Source of the DNA: Flintibacter sp. KGMB00164
GTDB lineage: Bacteria; Bacillota; Clostridia; Oscillospirales; Oscillospiraceae
Direction of reading: 5' to 3'
Assembly (NCBI RefSeq): GCF_008727735.1
Contig: NZ_CP044227.1
Coordinates: 1,550,001-1,614,000 of the forward strand
DNA length: 64,000 nt
Numbering within the stretch: the first letter of the stretch is position 1; each line of letters begins with the position of its first letter. The notes under the pieces were generated by a model that saw nothing but the letters and a program-made list of their open reading frames with translations, was not told where the DNA came from and did not search any database. Both the position numbers and the translations under genes were made by a program. This document shows positions 25,323-34,740 of the stretch, piece after piece.

Positions 25323-27280
25323 TCGTCAAGAGTCCCTACATCAAGTGCGGCGGCAATCAAGGTGCAGGTGGCTACATGAAGTACATCGCCACGCGGGAAC
25401 GAGTAGAGATCATCCCGGATGACCGTCCGCCCACCCGCAAGCAGGAGCAGCTCATCACAAAACTGGTGAACGATTTTCCTGACACAAAAGAGTTGCTGGA
25501 GTATGAGGACTACACCCGTCATCCCACCAAGGCCAACGCCTCGTCCCTCATCACCCTGGCCCTGGAGGAAAACTGGTCTCAGGTGCGATCCTCCGAGGGC
25601 TACGCAAAGTACATCGCTACCCGTCCCCGCGCGGAGCGTCTTGGTAACCACGGACTGTTTAGCGATGAGGACGGCGTGGATCTGGATCAGGCCATGTCGG
25701 AACTGGAGCACTACACGGGCAATGTATGGACGCACATCATCTCTCTTCATCGGGAGGACGCGGAGCGTCTGGGCTATGACAACGCCAAGGCATGGCGGTC
25801 GCTTCTGTGTACACATCGCAATGATATCGCCGCCGCCATGAAGATCCCGCCCCAGGACTTCCGCTGGTACGCGGCCTTCCATGATGAAGGGAAGCACCCC
25901 CATGTGCATGTAATGGCGTGGTCGGTAAAACCGGGACAGGCCTACCTGTCCAAAGATGGCATCCGACAGATCAAGTCCACGCTCACCAATCAGATCTTCA
26001 AGCAGGAGATGCTCCACCTCTACGAGCAGAAGTCGGAAAGTCGGGACGAACTGGTGCGGGAGACGCGGAAAGTGATGCTGGAGTTGTCCCGGCAGATGAG
26101 TGAGTCGGTCTGTGAACACCCTGAGGCGGAGCAGATGATGCTGGATCTTGCTCAGCAGTTGGGTAATGTGAGGGGTAAGAAGTCCTACGGGTATCTTCCC
26201 AAGGGTCTTAAGAAACAGGTCGACGAGATCGTAGACCAGATGGAACGTCTACCTATTGTGAATGAATGCTACCAGAAGTGGTGGGAGCTGCAATGCAGGG
26301 TAAGTGACTTCTACTCGGAAAGGGAACGGCAACGTCCGCCGCTGTCACAGCAGAAAGAGTTCCGTGCGATTAAAAACGCAGTGATCCAGGAGGCGGAACG
26401 CATCCGAAAAAACCAGATCACCTATGAGGATGGACGGATGGAGGATCAGGGCGGGTGGCTGAACCGGAATAGAATTTCCCCAAACTGTCTGGATCTGTGG
26501 GACAGGGCAAATGATAAGAGCAGCTCTCTGGAGGATCGGGACGAGGCCGCCACAGAGCTGGAGAAACTAGCAGGGGAGGGGGATATCCACGCTCAGTTCC
26601 TGACCGGGGTCCTTTATCGGGACGGCGGTCTGTTCATTCCGGACGCAGAGAAAGCCCGGTACTGGTTTGAACAGGCGGCAAAGCGTGAATTTCCCCAGGC
26701 CCAGTATGCACTGGGCAAGCTACTTCTCTCAGACGATCGGGATGTGCATGATTCAAGTGAGGGAATCCGCTGGATGAAAGCGGCGGCGCAAAACGGAAAC
26801 GACTATGCCGCCTATGCTCTGGGCAAGGAGTATCTCACTGGTAAGCATGTGGTGAAGAATCAAGACTTAGCGAAGGAGTATCTCCAGCAGGCTGCTGAAA
26901 ATGAAAATCCCTGGGCGCAGTATCTACTTGGCAAGCTGTATCTGACAGGGGAGGGGGCAGGGGTGGATAACAATGCTGCCCATGCGTGGTTTCAGGCTGC
27001 GGCAAAGCAGGGTCATACCTACGCGCAGTTCTTCGTGGACCGGATGGAGCAGCAGGGGCAGTACGGATTACCTGGCCTGCTGCTCTCCGCCACCCGGCTC
27101 CTGCACCACATGGGCAACATCTTCCGGGACTGTGCCCCTTCTAATCCAGCACCAGGTGGGATGCAGATTGACCGCAAGAGGCTCCAGAAACTCAGGGAAA
27201 AGAAGGTTGCTCTTGGACATAGGCCGGATGATCATGAGGAAGAGCAGACCATGGGCGGCATGACCATGGGGGGATGGTAA
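25310..27280 (+). CDS. MobP-type relaxase with C-terminal Sel1-like repeats
   Basis: A 656-residue DNA-nicking relaxase for conjugative mobilization. The N-terminal part (to about residue 250) has the MobP3 pattern: IKCGG near 13, YMKYIATRERVE near 22, and the histidine metal triad HDEGKHPHVHVMAW near 191. From about residue 415 to 580 there are four to five Sel1-like repeats (AxxGxxxAQxxLGxxY type, e.g. AQYLLGKLYLTGEGAGVD). The start overlaps mobC and follows GATGGGAGTGATG. Self-transfer genes are absent, so a helper conjugation system is needed. Confidence 0.9.
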   Translation: MARLIVKSPYIKCGGNQGAGGYMKYIATRERVEIIPDDRPPTRKQEQLITKLVNDFPDTKELLEYEDYTRHPTKANASSLITLALEENWSQVRSSEGYAKYIATRPRAERLGNHGLFSDEDGVDLDQAMSELEHYTGNVWTHIISLHREDAERLGYDNAKAWRSLLCTHRNDIAAAMKIPPQDFRWYAAFHDEGKHPHVHVMAWSVKPGQAYLSKDGIRQIKSTLTNQIFKQEMLHLYEQKSESRDELVRETRKVMLELSRQMSESVCEHPEAEQMMLDLAQQLGNVRGKKSYGYLPKGLKKQVDEIVDQMERLPIVNECYQKWWELQCRVSDFYSERERQRPPLSQQKEFRAIKNAVIQEAERIRKNQITYEDGRMEDQGGWLNRNRISPNCLDLWDRANDKSSSLEDRDEAATELEKLAGEGDIHAQFLTGVLYRDGGLFIPDAEKARYWFEQAAKREFPQAQYALGKLLLSDDRDVHDSSEGIRWMKAAAQNGNDYAAYALGKEYLTGKHVVKNQDLAKEYLQQAAENENPWAQYLLGKLYLTGEGAGVDNNAAHAWFQAAAKQGHTYAQFFVDRMEQQGQYGLPGLLLSATRLLHHMGNIFRDCAPSNPAPGGMQIDRKRLQKLREKKVALGHRPDDHEEEQTMGGMTMGGW

Positions 27281-27497
27281 GAAATAGATACGCAGGGCTT
27301 GCGCCACTGAAAACAAAAAAGGCCAAACTGAAGGGATATCTTTTGTTGAACTCATCATGTTCTTAATATAAGTTATAAGTTTTTTCAAAAAACGGTCGAT
27401 AATAACAATAAAAGAGTTATTCTTGCACAAAGAGATAAAAGATATCTGAGAAAGTCAGTGAGCGCTGGGTACGCAATCAGGAAGGGAGGACGTCACC

Positions 27498-28262
27498 GTG
27501 GATTTGCTGTCAATTCAAAACCTGAACGGTTACATAAAAAACCTGAAACTTCAGAGCCAATGGTCACTGAAACAGCAGACCGGGCAATACAATGCCAAGG
27601 GAACCACGCTGGAGGAATGGCTGGGCGATTCCCAATCCCAGACGCAGGAAACTGCCCCGGGGGATCGTGGAGATGATACTCTGCGCAAGATCCACCAGAA
27701 GTTGGATGTAGGAGGCAAACTGACCCAAAAAGAACGGGATTACCTGCAGGACCATGACCCGGAGGCCTATCGGGAACTGGTAAACCAGGAACGGGAGCAG
27801 AAAGCCTATGAGGAGGCACTGCGCCGCTGCAAGACTCAGGAGGAGGCGCAGCAGCTGCAGATCGGCCGGATCAATGCCTCCCTTTCCCGCGTGCAGTCCG
27901 TAGAACACGACCCTCATATCCCGCTCTCCAAAAAGCTGGAGATCGCCATGGCGGAAAAAAATCGGGTTGACCGGGTGGCGGAAAGTACCAGAGAATTTAT
28001 AACCAGCGGCGAATTTGATGAGTTGCCCAACCGAGCCGAAGAACTGCAGGCAAACGAGGACGCGGTGGATGTGCCTGCCCCCGCGCCAGAGGAGTCCGAC
28101 CGGGCAGAAGCGGAGTGCGATGCCCCAGAGACAGAGAATACCGAACCGGACCTGGAGACCTCGGCAGAGCGAAAGGTCCGCAAAGCCAAGGCGCGGGCCG
28201 CCTACGCTGCCGTCCAGACTCCAGATCAGCCCGCTGTGGAAACGATGGATACCTGGGCATAA
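27498..28262 (+). CDS. hypothetical mobile-element protein
   Basis: A 254-residue highly charged, Gln/Glu-rich protein, probably helical (coiled coil about residues 65-150), with an acidic, proline-rich tail (about 195-230). Starts at GTG 27498 after GGGAGGACG. No family recognised; genes of this look commonly follow relaxases in clostridial elements. No catalytic motif or membrane segment. Confidence 0.6.
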   Translation: MDLLSIQNLNGYIKNLKLQSQWSLKQQTGQYNAKGTTLEEWLGDSQSQTQETAPGDRGDDTLRKIHQKLDVGGKLTQKERDYLQDHDPEAYRELVNQEREQKAYEEALRRCKTQEEAQQLQIGRINASLSRVQSVEHDPHIPLSKKLEIAMAEKNRVDRVAESTREFITSGEFDELPNRAEELQANEDAVDVPAPAPEESDRAEAECDAPETENTEPDLETSAERKVRKAKARAAYAAVQTPDQPAVETMDTWA

Positions 28263-28472
28263 CCGTAGCCGCAGAATCGAATCCACAGGCAGGAGAGCCC
28301 CCTCTGACTTTGGAATTTGAATACATTGACTTGATTTATGGGGCCAATGGAATCAAAACTACCGGTTCATCAGGGAAGTCTATCTCTGGTGAGCCGGTTT
28401 TTACTGTCTGTGGGCAAACATGGGGTCAAAGCTACTGGCTATGCTCCGCCGCTCATTGCTCCTATCCATAGC

Positions 28473-29771
28473 TCAGTGTTTCAAATGATCGGTTGCTGGG
28501 TTATCGATCAATTTCCCGTCTTCGGTGAAGCGGGAACCGTGACATGGGCAATCCCAGGTGTGTTCCATGGGATTCCATTTCAGTGCACAGCCCAGGTGGG
28601 GACAGCGCTTTGCGGTGGGCGTCAGCAAGTTGGCCACAGCCTCGAACCCGTTGACAACCAGTTGGGGGTGTAGGATGGAACGGGAGGGAGAGAACACCGC
28701 CCCATACGGGTTTTCCTTCCCCTGTACAAGATCGGTGAGGATCATAGCGGACACCATGGAGGTGGTCATGCCCCACTTATTGAAACCAGTGGCCACATAT
28801 AAATCAGTGGTGGAGGCAGAATAGGGCCCGATATAAGGGGCACCGTCTAGGCTCATGCAGTCCTGCGTGGCCCAGTAATATTTCTCTTTCGCTTGCGGGT
28901 AGTGCCGGTGGGCAAAATCCCGCAGTTCCTGCCAGCCGCCGCCCTTTTTTCCGGTGCGGTGGTCTCCGCCCCCGATGAGCAGCAGATTGTTATAGTTCCG
29001 GAAAGACATCCCCGCCTGCGCCTCGTCCAGATACATGCCGTCCACATCCGGCGCGTTTTGAAGGGCAATGACATAAGAGCGGTGCTGATACAGTTTGAGA
29101 AAATAGCTGCCGTGCTTGTTGAGAAAAGGGAAGTGGGTCGTCACAATGATCTTCTTGGCGTGAACCCGGCCATGATCTGTCACCGCCGTAGTGCCCATCA
29201 GCTCCCGCACCCGGGTGTGCTCATAGATGTGCAGACCCTTTGTAATGCCGGAGACAAATTTCAGCGGGTGAAACTGTGCCTGATTCGGAAATCGGACTGC
29301 GCCCGCAACCGGGAAGGGGAGAGGAAGCTCGTCCGTAAATTCTGCCGGAAAGCCCAGTTTTTCCAGGGCCTTCAGTTCCCGATCAATCTTGCGCCGGTCG
29401 TCCAGAGAATAGGTATAGGCTGCCTTTTCCTCAAAGTCACAGTCAATCTTCCGGCACAGCTCCCGGTAAGTTTGAAGTGCTGCCTGGTTGGCGGCAAGAT
29501 ATTGCTTTGCTCGCTCGACTCCAAACCTGGAAATCAGCTTGTCATAGATCAGCCCATGCTGGCTGGTAATCTTAGCGGTGGTGTTTTTTGTGATGCCGCT
29601 GCACAGGGTTTCGGCTTCCACCAGCATATAAGGTACACCGGTACAGTGCAGCTGGTAGGCGCACAGGACGCCCGCCATACCGCCGCCGATGATCAGCACC
29701 TCGGTGTTCCTATCTCCGTCCAAAGCCGGAAAGGCGGGTTTCGTCCAAGTTTGCTCCCAGAGTGACTCCAT
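28473..29771 (-). CDS. FAD-dependent oxidoreductase with C-terminal Rieske domain
   Basis: A 432-residue enzyme. The N-terminal FAD site is VLIIGGGMAGVLCAYQL (about residues 25-41), a DAO-type fold fills the middle, and the Rieske [2Fe-2S] ligands CPHLGC and CPCHGS are near residues 392 and 411. ATG 29771 follows GGGGAGAAGG; earlier in-frame starts lack a site. DadA-like/Rieske fusions are soluble oxidoreductases of unknown substrate. The gene lies 69 bases downstream of a tocopherol-cyclase-like gene on the same strand, suggesting a two-gene unit for a lipid or isoprenoid-type substrate (inference). Confidence 0.87.
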   Translation of the reverse strand: MESLWEQTWTKPAFPALDGDRNTEVLIIGGGMAGVLCAYQLHCTGVPYMLVEAETLCSGITKNTTAKITSQHGLIYDKLISRFGVERAKQYLAANQAALQTYRELCRKIDCDFEEKAAYTYSLDDRRKIDRELKALEKLGFPAEFTDELPLPFPVAGAVRFPNQAQFHPLKFVSGITKGLHIYEHTRVRELMGTTAVTDHGRVHAKKIIVTTHFPFLNKHGSYFLKLYQHRSYVIALQNAPDVDGMYLDEAQAGMSFRNYNNLLLIGGGDHRTGKKGGGWQELRDFAHRHYPQAKEKYYWATQDCMSLDGAPYIGPYSASTTDLYVATGFNKWGMTTSMVSAMILTDLVQGKENPYGAVFSPSRSILHPQLVVNGFEAVANLLTPTAKRCPHLGCALKWNPMEHTWDCPCHGSRFTEDGKLIDNPATDHLKH

Positions 29772-29840
29772 ATCCTTCTCCCCAATGCTTGTTTTGATCA
29801 TAGTGTGATCTAAAAGGGAAAAAGTATGTCCCATCTCCTT

Positions 29841-30680
29841 TTATGTCCCATGATTTGGAACAAATTCATAGGCGGCATGGTCACTTTGCAGATCAAATAT
29901 GGTGGTTCCTCGGTTCCACAGCCGCGCCCGCAAATGCGCATTACAGCTTTCCCGAATGGTACTGGACATCTTCCCACGCTGTGGCGCACGAAGAGGGTGG
30001 CCTGCATGGGAGGGAGCAATGTCCATTTCCAGAAGAAGACTGCCTTGAGACAGGCAGATATGTTCCGGAGTAAATGCCTGAATTCGGACCCCTTTGTAAG
30101 TTGCCAAGCGATACTCCCTGCCCTGGTACAAAATTGCGCAGATGCATCCCCGGAAAGAGCTTCCGCAAAACGGAATATGGGCGATTGAAAGCATGAAAGA
30201 GCATGATTTCGGGAAATCGTTGCACTGCATCCACAGATAGGAGCGCGGGAAAGAGGTCCCACTGTCTTTTTCTGCATAGCCAAGACCGCCATCGAAACGG
30301 TGCACATGTCCATTCAATATGACGCTGCCCTGGAGGGGATGCGCCATGCTGAGAACGCCGTGCCGGCACTCCATAGGGAAAAACCGGAATGGCCCCATGA
30401 TATCGGAACTAAGAGGAGCAAGTGGTCCATAGGAAATCTCGCCGCTGATACCGGGCAGTTCTATATGGCAGCCATGCTTTGAAAACCAACATCGGTCTGC
30501 TCGGATCATGCCGTCATGGGTAGTCAGATTCGACACTTCAAATTGCCGGGCACCTTCCTGCGAGATCAGTTGGATAAAAGCGCCGCTCTCTGCCCGGCCG
30601 GGGATGAATGCCACCATGTCATCCCCTTTTTGATGCTTGAAATACCAGCCCTCAAAACCTTTTTGCCCCGACATACACAT
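29841..30680 (-). CDS. tocopherol cyclase-like protein
   Basis: A 279-residue protein of the tocopherol cyclase family (PF14249-type). Characteristic stretches are GFEGWYFKHQ near residue 8, AFIPGRAESGAFIQLI near 24, SDIMGPFRFFPMECRHGVLSM near 92 and a late GLGYAEKDSGTSFP near 131. Plant members close the chromanol ring of vitamin E; bacterial members in anaerobes have no known substrate. The start ATG follows GGGGTGTGAC. It is the promoter-proximal gene of the pair with the Rieske enzyme. Confidence 0.82.
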   Translation of the reverse strand: MCMSGQKGFEGWYFKHQKGDDMVAFIPGRAESGAFIQLISQEGARQFEVSNLTTHDGMIRADRCWFSKHGCHIELPGISGEISYGPLAPLSSDIMGPFRFFPMECRHGVLSMAHPLQGSVILNGHVHRFDGGLGYAEKDSGTSFPRSYLWMQCNDFPKSCSFMLSIAHIPFCGSSFRGCICAILYQGREYRLATYKGVRIQAFTPEHICLSQGSLLLEMDIAPSHAGHPLRAPQRGKMSSTIRESCNAHLRARLWNRGTTIFDLQSDHAAYEFVPNHGT

Positions 30681-30900
30681 GTCACACCCCTTCTTTGAGG
30701 AATGGACTCAGTATGCCCGTATAGGCGGGATATCAGACGTATTTATTTATGCCTCACCTGCAGTTGCTGGCCGCGGCCACAAGCGAGACACAAACCCCCG
30801 ACAGCCGGTAATTGATAACAGTTTGATAACTGTGGTCAAAGGCGCTGGCTATTCTCCGCTGCTTCGGGTATTGTGTGTGGCAGAAAGGAGGCAGGAGGTT

Positions 30901-31206
30901 ATGCTGAAGTACATACGAGCCCTGCAAACATGCTGCTTCCCGCTGCCATCCCGTAAGCGAGAACTCCGTGAGATCGAGCAAATTCATCAGGAACTCAACG
31001 GTCGTTTGAACCGCAGAGACCGGGCCAGACTCCAGTGCCTGATGGACCAAACAGAAAGCCTGCGCAAGCTGACAGCGGAGGACCACTTCGCAGCTGGAGT
31101 TGCCCTTGGCTGGCATCTGCGGGAGGAACTGCAGCGAGAGGGAATTCTCGTCAAGGAACAGGCGAAAGGGGGGAGCTGCGGTGGCAAAGCGACGTCCATC
31201 CGGTGA
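30901..31206 (+). CDS. small DUF6809-like protein
   Basis: A 101-residue protein. ATG 30901 follows AAAGGAGGCAGGAGG. Pattern: LPSRKRELREIEQIHQEL ... LMDQTESL ... HFAAGVALGWHL, matching from memory a family of short proteins found near recombinases in gut Firmicutes. Function unknown. Its last 26 bases overlap the first integrase gene, so they are coupled. Confidence 0.65.
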   Translation: MLKYIRALQTCCFPLPSRKRELREIEQIHQELNGRLNRRDRARLQCLMDQTESLRKLTAEDHFAAGVALGWHLREELQREGILVKEQAKGGSCGGKATSIR

Positions 31207-32338
31207 CGGCATGGTCCGCAAGCGGGAAGATGGCCGCTGGGAGGGTCGCATTGTCATTAGTCACAAGGCAAACGGCGCGCCCATCTTCCGCTATGTGTCG
31301 GCCAAGACCCAGAAGGAACTGCTGAAAAAGCTCCATCAAAACATCGAGGAATACCGGGACGTGAATCTGAACGAGGGCAGCAAAATGCCTCTGGGGCAGT
31401 GGCTGGAACGCTGGCTGGAGGAGTACGCTGCCCCCTCGGTGCGGCCCTCTACACTGGAGGGCTACCGGGGGTACATCGAGCGAAATATCAAGCCTTACCT
31501 GGGCGACAAGCCGGTGGGAAAGGTAACCCGTGAGGATGTCCAGAAGCTGTACCGAGAGCTCCAGAAAAATGGGCGGAAGGAGTTCCATCCGGAGCATGGA
31601 CACAAGCTGTCTGGCAGCTCCATCCGCCGGATTCACGGGGTGTTCCACCTGGCCATGGACGCGGCGGTGCGGGAAAACCTCATCGCCCGGAATCCCACCG
31701 AGGGCATCACCCTGCCCAAGAAGAAAACGGCTCCCAAGCAGATTCTCAACGACGCCCAGCTGGAGCGCTTCATGGATGTAATTCAGAAGGATGAGGTCTG
31801 GCACGACTTCTTCTACACGGAGCTGACCACCGGACTGCGGCGGGGGGAGATCTGCGGCCTTATGTGGAGCGACTTCGATGCGGCCCATGGCACCCTCACC
31901 GTCCGCAGGACCATGCACGTCCAAAAGGGTGGCGGTCTGGCCGCGGGGGAGACCAAAACCGGGGCAGGAAAGCGGACCATCACCCTGCCGCCCAGCACGG
32001 TGGAGCTGCTGGCCAAAAGAAAGAAAAATTCCTACTCCCAGTGGATCTTTCCAAACCCTCTCCGGCCGGAGCAGCCCATCAATCCCAACGCCGCCTACGA
32101 CCACCTGAAGAAGCTGCTGCAACAGGCGGGGCTGCCCAGCATCCGCTTTCATGATCTTCGGCACACCTTCGCCACCCATGCCCTGGCCAGCGGAGTGGAC
32201 GCCAAGACTCTCTCCGGGATTCTGGGCCATACCCAGGCTTCCTTCACCCTGGACACGTACACCCATGTGACCGGTGACATGCAGAAACGGGCCAGTGAGA
32301 TCGTGGGTGGTTTCATGGAACACATCATGGTGAGGTGA
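31181..32338 (+). CDS. tyrosine recombinase (integrase 1)
   Basis: A 385-residue phage-type integrase. An N-terminal AP2-like arm-binding module (DGMVRKREDGRWEGRIVIS) is followed by a SAM-like core-binding domain (about 65-170) and the catalytic domain: Arg in TTGLRRGE, HDLRHTFATH, GHT and the tyrosine in TLDTYTHV. GTG 31181 follows AAAGGGGGGAGC. It overlaps the DUF6809-like gene and lies 5 bases before a second recombinase gene. It is a good candidate for tRNA-Pro integration and excision. Confidence 0.93.
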   Translation: MAKRRPSGDGMVRKREDGRWEGRIVISHKANGAPIFRYVSAKTQKELLKKLHQNIEEYRDVNLNEGSKMPLGQWLERWLEEYAAPSVRPSTLEGYRGYIERNIKPYLGDKPVGKVTREDVQKLYRELQKNGRKEFHPEHGHKLSGSSIRRIHGVFHLAMDAAVRENLIARNPTEGITLPKKKTAPKQILNDAQLERFMDVIQKDEVWHDFFYTELTTGLRRGEICGLMWSDFDAAHGTLTVRRTMHVQKGGGLAAGETKTGAGKRTITLPPSTVELLAKRKKNSYSQWIFPNPLRPEQPINPNAAYDHLKKLLQQAGLPSIRFHDLRHTFATHALASGVDAKTLSGILGHTQASFTLDTYTHVTGDMQKRASEIVGGFMEHIMVR

Positions 32339-32343
32339 TAACA

Positions 32344-33927
32344 GTGGCAGGCAAGCGAAAAAAGGGAGAAGGCACCGTCCGCTTGCGGAAAGACGGCCGC
32401 TGGGAGGGCCGGGTGGTGGTGAGCTATGACGAGGCAGGCAACCCCAAGACGAAAAATGTGCTGGCGAAAACGAAAAAAGAGTGTGTCGCCAAGCTGGAAA
32501 AGCTGAAAGGGAAGTGCGGGGGCGTCCGGTCTACTCAGGTGCAGCCGGATATGCTCTTCCGTGACTGGCTGAACGAGTGGTACCAGAATGACGCAAAGCC
32601 CAGGCTGCGCCCCACTACACAGCTCCAGTACGAAGGCTTTCTCCAACATCATCTGATTCCTGGCCTGGGGGAGATCCCGCTGAACCAACTGACCCAAGGG
32701 GAGCTCCAGCAGTTCTTCCGGCACATGAAGGAGAGTGGGCGGAAGGTCCAGGTGGAGCGCTACGGCCCCGGCATGGCAGACCGGTCCGTGCGCAGCTGCC
32801 ACGCGGTCTGCCAGATGGCGCTGGACAAGGCGGTGGAGGAGAAGCTGATCCACTCCAACCCGGCAGTGGGATGCAAGTTACCGCCGCTGAAGGGCAAGGA
32901 GATGAAAATTCTGCCCCTGGAGGAGATTCAGCGCTTCCTCATCCAAGCCAAGGCGGAGGGAATGTACGAGCTCTTCCTGCTGGAATTGACCACTGGAATG
33001 CGACGGGGAGAACTGCTGGCCCTTCAGTGGGACGACCTGGATTTTGTCACCGGGAAGCTGCACATCGACAAGCAGGTCTATCCCGTGGGCGGCAAGCTCA
33101 TCATCAGCGAGCCCAAGACCAAGGCCGCCAACCGCACCATCATCCTGCCACCCGCCATGGTGGAGCTGCTGGCAGAGTACCAAAAAGGCGTGTTCTCGGA
33201 CCTGATGTTTCCCTCCCGCACCAAACCGGAGCAGCCCATCGACCCCTGCTATGTCCGTAAGCGGCTGCAGGTGATTCTGAAACGGGCGGGATGTAATAAA
33301 GTCCGGTTCCATGACCTCCGGCACACCTTCGCCACCATGTCTTTGGAGAATGGGATGGATATCAAGACGCTCTCTACCATCATCGGGCATGTCTCCGCAG
33401 AAACTACGCTGAACACCTACACCCACATCACCGACGAGATGCGGCAGAAGGCTGCCCTGAACATTGACCAGGGAATTGTAAAAGCGGAGGTGCCTCCCGC
33501 TCCAAAACGGAAAAAGAAGGAACCAGCAAGGACAGACTTCGTGCCAGTGCCCCTGTCCCGCCGCCGGCCGGGAACCGGGTGTATCAGCCAGATCAATGAG
33601 ACCCTGTGGGAGGGGCGGTACTCTCCCAAGTGGCCGGATGGGGTGAAACGTCCGCGAAATGTCTACGCCCACTCACTGGAGAAGTGCGAGGAGAAGTTAA
33701 AGGAGCTGATTCTGGAGATAAAAGGGGAGATGGCCGCCCTCCGCTCCGGAGCCAGCACAGAGTATCCGGAGGATGGCAATCCCAAGAAGAAGGCCATCAC
33801 CGCTTATCTGCTGGAACACCCAGGCGTGACCAACAAGTCTAGGATTGCCAGAGAGCTGCAGATGGACCGCTCGACGGTGCGGAGGTATTATGATGAGATC
33901 CGTGGAGAGCTGCGGCAACGCGTATAA
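32344..33927 (+). CDS. tyrosine recombinase (integrase 2) with C-terminal extension
   Basis: A 527-residue recombinase, about 140 longer than its neighbour. It has the same N-terminal module (GTVRLRKDGRWEGRVVVS), core-binding domain and catalytic residues (TTGMRRGE, HDLRHTFAT, GHVS, LNTYTHI). After residue 375 come a basic linker, a second copy-like arm-binding module (CISQINETLWEGRYSPK ... RNVYAHSLEKCEEKLKELI) and a C-terminal helix-turn-helix (VTNKSRIARELQMDRSTVRRYY). The start is GTG 32344 after GAGGTGAT; a GTG at 32335 overlaps the previous stop. Confidence 0.9.
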   Translation: MAGKRKKGEGTVRLRKDGRWEGRVVVSYDEAGNPKTKNVLAKTKKECVAKLEKLKGKCGGVRSTQVQPDMLFRDWLNEWYQNDAKPRLRPTTQLQYEGFLQHHLIPGLGEIPLNQLTQGELQQFFRHMKESGRKVQVERYGPGMADRSVRSCHAVCQMALDKAVEEKLIHSNPAVGCKLPPLKGKEMKILPLEEIQRFLIQAKAEGMYELFLLELTTGMRRGELLALQWDDLDFVTGKLHIDKQVYPVGGKLIISEPKTKAANRTIILPPAMVELLAEYQKGVFSDLMFPSRTKPEQPIDPCYVRKRLQVILKRAGCNKVRFHDLRHTFATMSLENGMDIKTLSTIIGHVSAETTLNTYTHITDEMRQKAALNIDQGIVKAEVPPAPKRKKKEPARTDFVPVPLSRRRPGTGCISQINETLWEGRYSPKWPDGVKRPRNVYAHSLEKCEEKLKELILEIKGEMAALRSGASTEYPEDGNPKKKAITAYLLEHPGVTNKSRIARELQMDRSTVRRYYDEIRGELRQRV

Positions 33928-33936
33928 TAAAAATAC

Positions 33937-33983
33937 CGGGAGGACTGCACCTGAAAAGAACGCAGTCCTCCCGAATCTTTTTC
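33937..33983 (+). terminator. intrinsic terminator of the recombinase operon
   Basis: 12-bp stem CGGGAGGACTGC with GCAGTCCTCCCG, followed by AATCTTTTT. Confidence 0.92.
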
Positions 33984-34075
33984 GAAAGGTCTTGATTGTC
34001 CTGGGATGTCCGCTGTGCTATTATCATACTAAACTGATTTGGGAGAGTTCCAGCAACGGGGAGGGAAAATAGAGC

Positions 34076-34642
34076 ATGGAAAAAATCCGGTGTCATTGGG
34101 CAACCCCCAAGAATCCACTTTACCTTCAGTACCACGATGAGGAGTGGGGTATCCCGCTCCACGATGACCACAAGCTATTTGAAATGTTGATTTTGGAGAG
34201 CTTCCAGGCGGGGCTCTCCTGGGAGTGCATCCTCAACAAGCGGGAGGCATTCCGTCGGGCCTTCGATGAGTTTGACCTGGAGACGGTCTGCGGATATGGG
34301 GAAGAAAAGCTGGCAGCGCTGGGACAGGATCCCGGCATTGTCCGTAACAAACTGAAAATCCGCGCCGCCGTAAACAACGCCAGGATCTTCCGGACCATCC
34401 AGCAGGAGTGGGGGAGTTTCGACCGCTACCTCTGGCACTGGACGGAAGGGAAGACAATCTATGAGACAGGCAAGGTCAGTTCCGAACTGTCGGACGCCGT
34501 GTCCAAGGACTTAAAGCGCCGGGGCATGAAGTTCGTGGGGACGGTCATCATCTACTCCTACCTGCAGGCGGTGGGGGTCATCAATTCCCATGAGGAGTCC
34601 TGTTTTTGCAGACGAGCAAGGACATCCGCTGTACATTTGTGA
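34076..34642 (+). CDS. tag: DNA-3-methyladenine glycosylase I
   Basis: A 188-residue base-excision repair enzyme that removes 3-methyladenine. N-terminal zinc ligands are in RCHW and YHDEEWG (residues 5-26), the catalytic region ESFQAGLSWECIL near 41, and the C-terminal ligands in INSHEESCF near 169. The last dozen residues differ from the usual end. Start ATG follows GGGGAGGG. It is a lone gene between the recombinases and the RT unit, so it may be island cargo. Confidence 0.93.
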   Translation: MEKIRCHWATPKNPLYLQYHDEEWGIPLHDDHKLFEMLILESFQAGLSWECILNKREAFRRAFDEFDLETVCGYGEEKLAALGQDPGIVRNKLKIRAAVNNARIFRTIQQEWGSFDRYLWHWTEGKTIYETGKVSSELSDAVSKDLKRRGMKFVGTVIIYSYLQAVGVINSHEESCFCRRARTSAVHL

Positions 34643-34740
34643 GCTGGCAGAGGCCTAAAAATAATTCTCAAATTTTTTGAGCCGCAGTAAATAAAGAGAA
34701 GACACTCCTTGTAAAAATGGGACAGCCTTCCTGAGCCGTT

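Noticed and set aside
31151-32323. 390-codon minus-strand frame opposite integrase 1
   Set aside because: Shadow frame; integrase 1 has all catalytic residues on the plus strand.
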